Positions 61,131 to 64,000 of a DNA stretch of 64,000 nt are shown here, in pieces (the stretch's first letter is position 1; every line of letters starts with the position of its first letter). The stretch lies in assembly GCF_024171565.1 (NCBI RefSeq), contig NZ_JALJZZ010000001.1, positions 372,001-436,000 of the forward strand, in the 5' to 3' direction. The position numbers and the translations under genes were made by a program. The notes below the pieces were generated by a model. The model was not told where the DNA came from. It did not search any database and saw only the letters and a program-made list of their open reading frames with translations. Source of the stretch: Okibacterium sp. HSC-33S16. GTDB taxonomy: Bacteria; Actinomycetota; Actinomycetes; Actinomycetales; Microbacteriaceae.

Positions 61131-62098
61131 TGAACACGAACCCAGGCTCCGAACACGACCGGAACGCGGCATTGCGCAGCGAATTGGTCGCGGCCGTGAA
61201 CGCCACACCCTATCTCAAACCACGGATCCAACGACGCTCGCTTGGGGCAGCGATCGCTGCTTTCGCTCTCGCCGGCGCCATCACCGGTGGCGCGATCTCC
61301 GCAACGGCGTTGTCCGCCTCGACTACGGCATCCGTAGTTGATGATTCGTCAGTGACAATCGATATTTCGACGATGGCGTCCAGCTTCGTCGGAACGCACA
61401 CGAAGTTGTTCGGGACTCCTTTCATCCTGTCCGGGCACGACGAGACAGTTATCGAAATGGGGGTCCGGCCCGAGGGGGCAACATCGATCGCCGTCACCTT
61501 CCACTGCATCGACGCCGGTGAATTCACCACAGCGTTCAACGGCAAGATCGACACTCATATGTCCTGCACCCATGAAGACGCCTCCGCGAGCAAGAGATCC
61601 TCAGCAGGCATGAGCGGCCACCACGGCGTCGACACTGACGAACCACAAACCCTCACCATCAGAGCTCACGGATCGAGCCGATACATGGTCTGGGCATCCT
61701 GGGCGAGAAAGACTCCCGCCCCTGAATCGTCCGCCACGCAACTCGCGGAACTCTCCGACGGACAAGTAACTCGAGAAGAATACGACGCCGCGTTCGACCG
61801 ATTCGCTAGCTGCATGACCGCAGCCGGTTACCCGATCGCGTCCACGAACCGGACAGGCACCGTCATCCAGTACAGCCTCACCGGAGAGTCCGTCGCCGCA
61901 GGCGCGGATGCCCAGTGCTACACCGCCGAATTTGAACAGGTGGACATCAGCTGGCAAATCGCGCACGAAAACACATCGGAATCCACCGAACACTTGCGGC
62001 GATGCCTCGTAGCAGCGGGAATCGAGCCCTCGGCGACGAGCAAAGAAATCGTTCAGCAGCTCAAGGACGCTGGCATCTACGACCTCTGTACCTCGTGA
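61130..62098 (+). CDS. Membrane-anchored protein coupled to ECF sigma module 1
   Basis: A 322-residue protein: about 38 cytoplasmic residues, one membrane helix (GAAIAAFALAGAITGGAISA, about 39-62), then a large exterior domain. The exterior part has four or more cysteines and a FASCMTAAGYP motif paired with ADAQCYTAEFE, seen in secreted actinobacterial proteins, and later CLVAAGIEP. No zinc-binding anti-sigma HxxxCxxC motif was found. It may be an atypical anti-sigma factor or the sensor or output of the sigma factor. Confidence 0.65.
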   Translation: MNTNPGSEHDRNAALRSELVAAVNATPYLKPRIQRRSLGAAIAAFALAGAITGGAISATALSASTTASVVDDSSVTIDISTMASSFVGTHTKLFGTPFILSGHDETVIEMGVRPEGATSIAVTFHCIDAGEFTTAFNGKIDTHMSCTHEDASASKRSSAGMSGHHGVDTDEPQTLTIRAHGSSRYMVWASWARKTPAPESSATQLAELSDGQVTREEYDAAFDRFASCMTAAGYPIASTNRTGTVIQYSLTGESVAAGADAQCYTAEFEQVDISWQIAHENTSESTEHLRRCLVAAGIEPSATSKEIVQQLKDAGIYDLCTS

Positions 62099-62210
62099 CG
62101 TCTTCGGCGGCCTTCTTCCTTGGTCCAGCATTTCTGCGCTGCTGTGTGTAAAAGCTGGCGTTCCCGGACATGACATAGATAGGAGCTAGATTTCGAGTGA
62201 GAGGTGCGAC

Positions 62211-62819
62211 ATGTCAGATCGGTTCGATCGACTGCTTAATGCCAGCAAACCCGCGGATGTGACCGACCTCCCCGGAGTCACCGAAAGAGCACGTCAGGTC
62301 GCCGAGCGCACTGCGAACGATCGTGACACTGTGACTTCGCGGCCCGAGCGTCGACGGTTGTGGGGCGTTCTTGCGTTTTCTGCAGTCGTGGTGGCGGTCT
62401 CTGCCGCCGCCATTCCAACGATTATTTCGTGGGCGCCATGGGAGCCCGACGCTGTGATCAGTCGCGAGTTTCCGATCACAGATGGAGGCAAATCTACTGA
62501 CTGTGTTGTCATCATCCGTGCAGTCCAAGCCGAAAACGCCACCGGTGCAGAGGCAGAAGCAGACCTAGAGAACGCAAGACGATTCCTGCAAGAGGAAGAC
62601 TGGTCCGCGATTAGCGTCGATCTTGACGATCTCGACGCGTACCTCGACAGTATGCCGCCGGAGCAACGCGCGCTTCGGGAGGAAACCGGCATCAACCCGC
62701 CAGCGCTTCTTTCCATGCTGACATCAAACGAAGTGTCGGCCGTGTTTGAACAAGCCGGCTATCTCACCTCCTCGGTGTTCCTGGAGTCCACAGGCCGCTG
62801 CGGCGAGGTGACCAAATGA
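62211..62819 (+). CDS. Membrane-anchored protein coupled to ECF sigma module 2
   Basis: A 202-residue protein with a ~48-residue cytoplasmic N-terminus (FDRLLNASKPADVTDLPGVT), one membrane helix (WGVLAFSAVVVAVSAAAIPTI, about 51-72) and an exterior domain with Cys pairs (STDCVVII and GRCGEV). It precedes the sigma gene with an ATGA overlap, the reverse order of module 1. Its cytoplasmic part could hold the sigma factor; this is inference. SD GAGAGG precedes ATG 62211. Confidence 0.65.
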   Translation: MSDRFDRLLNASKPADVTDLPGVTERARQVAERTANDRDTVTSRPERRRLWGVLAFSAVVVAVSAAAIPTIISWAPWEPDAVISREFPITDGGKSTDCVVIIRAVQAENATGAEAEADLENARRFLQEEDWSAISVDLDDLDAYLDSMPPEQRALREETGINPPALLSMLTSNEVSAVFEQAGYLTSSVFLESTGRCGEVTK

Positions 62820-63367
62820 CCACCACAAGTTCTAACAAGGAGCGAATCACTGCTCTGTACGTCAGCGTTTCCGGTCCGCTGTTGAACTATCTCGCCCGCC
62901 GAGTCAGCCCGGTCGAAGACGCTGCGGACCTGCTCAGTGAAACATTCATCGTTGCACATCGACGGGCCACGAATCTTCCTGCCGATGATGAGGAAGCACG
63001 GATGTGGCTGTTCGGCGTCGCACGTCGAGTGCTCGCCAACCATCACCGCGGCTCAAACCGTCGCATCGCACTCGCCGACGTCCTCCGCGCGACAATCCGG
63101 CTCTCCTACGTGGACGATCACGAGCAACATTCCGATATTCGAGAAGCGATCACGTCCTTGCCCGCCAACCAACGAGAACTCATACAGCTCATCCATTGGG
63201 ACGGATTCTCAATCCGCGAAGCAGCCACACTCGTCAAAACAACGGAATCCACCGCGAGAGGACGATACGAACGAGCAAAGAAACGCCTACGCGAGCGCAT
63301 GACGATGTCCGACGCAACAACAACCGATCGAATCATCTCCGCTGTCAACGCATCAGGCGTTCAGTGA
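62816..63367 (+). CDS. ECF-type RNA polymerase sigma factor (module 2)
   Basis: A 183-residue ECF sigma factor. Region 2 is at about residues 10-75 (SGPLLNYLARRVSPVEDAADLLSETF, MWLFGVARRVLANHHRG) and region 4 at about 110-165 (SLPANQRELIQLIHWDGFSI and REAATLVKTTESTARGRYERA). A short C-terminal tail (ATTTDRIISAVNASGVQ) extends beyond region 4. It is translationally coupled to the membrane protein at 62211. It is less like module 1 than a recent duplicate would be. Confidence 0.88.
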   Translation: MTTTSSNKERITALYVSVSGPLLNYLARRVSPVEDAADLLSETFIVAHRRATNLPADDEEARMWLFGVARRVLANHHRGSNRRIALADVLRATIRLSYVDDHEQHSDIREAITSLPANQRELIQLIHWDGFSIREAATLVKTTESTARGRYERAKKRLRERMTMSDATTTDRIISAVNASGVQ

Positions 63368-63378
63368 GGGCTTCGTGT

Positions 63379-63403
63379 CCCGTTGAGGGTCCGTCTTGCG
63401 GAC
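63379..63403 (+). repeat. Dispersed intergenic motif, copy F
   Basis: CCCGTTGAGGGTCCGTCTTG then CGGAC; GTCCG and CGGAC form a clear 5-bp stem. Confidence 0.45.
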
Positions 63404-63426
63404 GCATTCCCTGCGTTTGACGCGTT

Positions 63427-63432
63427 TAGAAT
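63427..63432 (+). promoter_or_regulatory. Leaderless -10 for the hydrolase gene
   Basis: TAGAAT-CGCTAG-ATG(63439). Confidence 0.6.
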
Positions 63433-63438
63433 CGCTAG

Positions 63439-64000
63439 ATGATCCCGAAACTCCACGAAGCACTCATGGGTGACGGGACGAAAATCTCGTACTCCGTCTT
63501 TGACGGTGCGGAGCCGGCGGTCGTTATCTTGCACGGACTCGGTGGCTCCCATCGAGAATTCATCGAGACAGCGCGGGCACTGCCGGGGCGCAAGGTCATC
63601 CCGATCGACCAGCGCGGCCACGGACGCAGTACGACGGTTCCGGCGGATACCTCTCGCGACGCTTTCGTGCGCGATGTGGTGAGCGTGATTGAGGCCGAGG
63701 CCCCCGGCCCTGTGGACATTGCCGGGCAATCGATGGGGGCACACACGGCAATGCTCGTCGCCGCTGACCGACCCGACCTGGTGCGACGGCTGGTGATGCT
63801 TGAAGGAAACCAAGGCGGCGGGACAGCTGAGGAACACGCCGCGTTGGGCGACTACTTTCGGTCGTGGGAGGTGCCTTTCGCCGACCGCGCGGCTGCGCTG
63901 GCAGCACTGGGTGACGGGCCGCTCGCCCACGCCCTGGTCAACGATCTCGAAGAACGCCCGGACGGTCTCTATCCGCGATTCGATGCCGAGGTGATGCAGC
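63439..64000 (+). CDS. Alpha/beta hydrolase (partial, runs off the window)
   Basis: The first 187 codons of an alpha/beta-hydrolase-fold protein. It has the oxyanion HGLGGSHREF, DQRGHGRST after strand 4, and the nucleophile elbow GQSMGAHTAM (Ser). The catalytic Asp and His lie beyond the window end, so the exact enzyme (esterase, lactonase or haloperoxidase-like) is unknown. ATG 63439 is supported by the leaderless -10. Confidence 0.85.
   Translation, partial: MIPKLHEALMGDGTKISYSVFDGAEPAVVILHGLGGSHREFIETARALPGRKVIPIDQRGHGRSTTVPADTSRDAFVRDVVSVIEAEAPGPVDIAGQSMGAHTAMLVAADRPDLVRRLVMLEGNQGGGTAEEHAALGDYFRSWEVPFADRAAALAALGDGPLAHALVNDLEERPDGLYPRFDAEVMQ

Noticed and set aside
48753-63403. Integron attC sites
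   Set aside because: No GTTRRRY/RYYYAAC pair was found at the motif copies, there is no integron integrase, and genes face both ways with their own promoters.
1-64000. tRNA, rRNA, riboswitch or insertion sequence
   Set aside because: No cloverleaf-like T-arm/anticodon patterns, rRNA segments, terminal inverted repeats with transposase motifs or known riboswitch cores were seen by eye; a covariance-model search would settle small RNAs.

Overview
The window reads as chromosomal DNA of a high-GC actinobacterium, most likely a member of the Microbacteriaceae (inferred from gene content and style, not from a marker gene). Supporting signs are a mycothiol S-conjugate amidase (Mca), a deazaflavin (F420)-type oxidoreductase, an actinobacterial PolA-like polymerase without a 5' nuclease, DUF4307 and DUF4245 proteins, GTG starts, and many genes whose -10 hexamer lies exactly 6 nt before the start codon (leaderless transcription). 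No rRNA, tRNA, CRISPR array, transposase or integrase was seen.

Layout. 0-5 kb: RidA, a WYL regulator divergent from a VOC protein, an NhaA-DsbA fusion and a methyltransferase. 5-16 kb: PolA-like polymerase, a large Ig-like/multi-membrane protein, an overlapping pair (fold-III PLP enzyme and aldonolactone oxidase), LemA-M48 protease, a repeat-bearing membrane protein and an AlkZ/YcaQ-like glycosylase. 16-48.5 kb is a housekeeping backbone: AI-2E permease, ilvA, greA, DUF4307, mca, small membrane protein, hemolysin III, Z-prenyl synthase, phoH2, prepilin peptidase, fumarase, carbonic anhydrase, DUF4245, xseB, xseA, ispH, fba, two glpX genes, rmuC and ychF. From memory this gene set and much of its order recall M. 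tuberculosis Rv1080c-Rv1112.

The backbone is interrupted at 20,988-24,892 by a 3.9-kb segment (lipoprotein, regulator/SDR pair, membrane XRE protein). It is bounded by 143-bp direct repeats of the 3' end of the gene following mca, with 3 mismatches. From about 48.5 to 60.4 kb an accessory region of mostly single-gene units follows: DUF4238, TIGR02391, DUF4062, a PD-(D/E)XK nuclease, a possible ADP-ribosyltransferase-fold protein and several orphans. Most carry their own leaderless promoter, and many are separated by a degenerate ~22-bp hairpin-like motif. The DUF4062 gene has a 9-bp tandem repeat (six perfect units) in its leader. The window ends with two adjacent ECF sigma/membrane-protein modules and the start of an alpha/beta hydrolase.

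How the genes fit together: fba and glpX serve gluconeogenesis, and fum the TCA cycle in an operon with carbonic anhydrase and exonuclease VII. ispH and the Z-prenyl synthase serve isoprenoid and polyprenol supply. mca, the F420-type reductase and the FAD monooxygenase suggest thiol and redox detoxification. The 48.5-60 kb region is the best place to look for undescribed, possibly defensive, functions.
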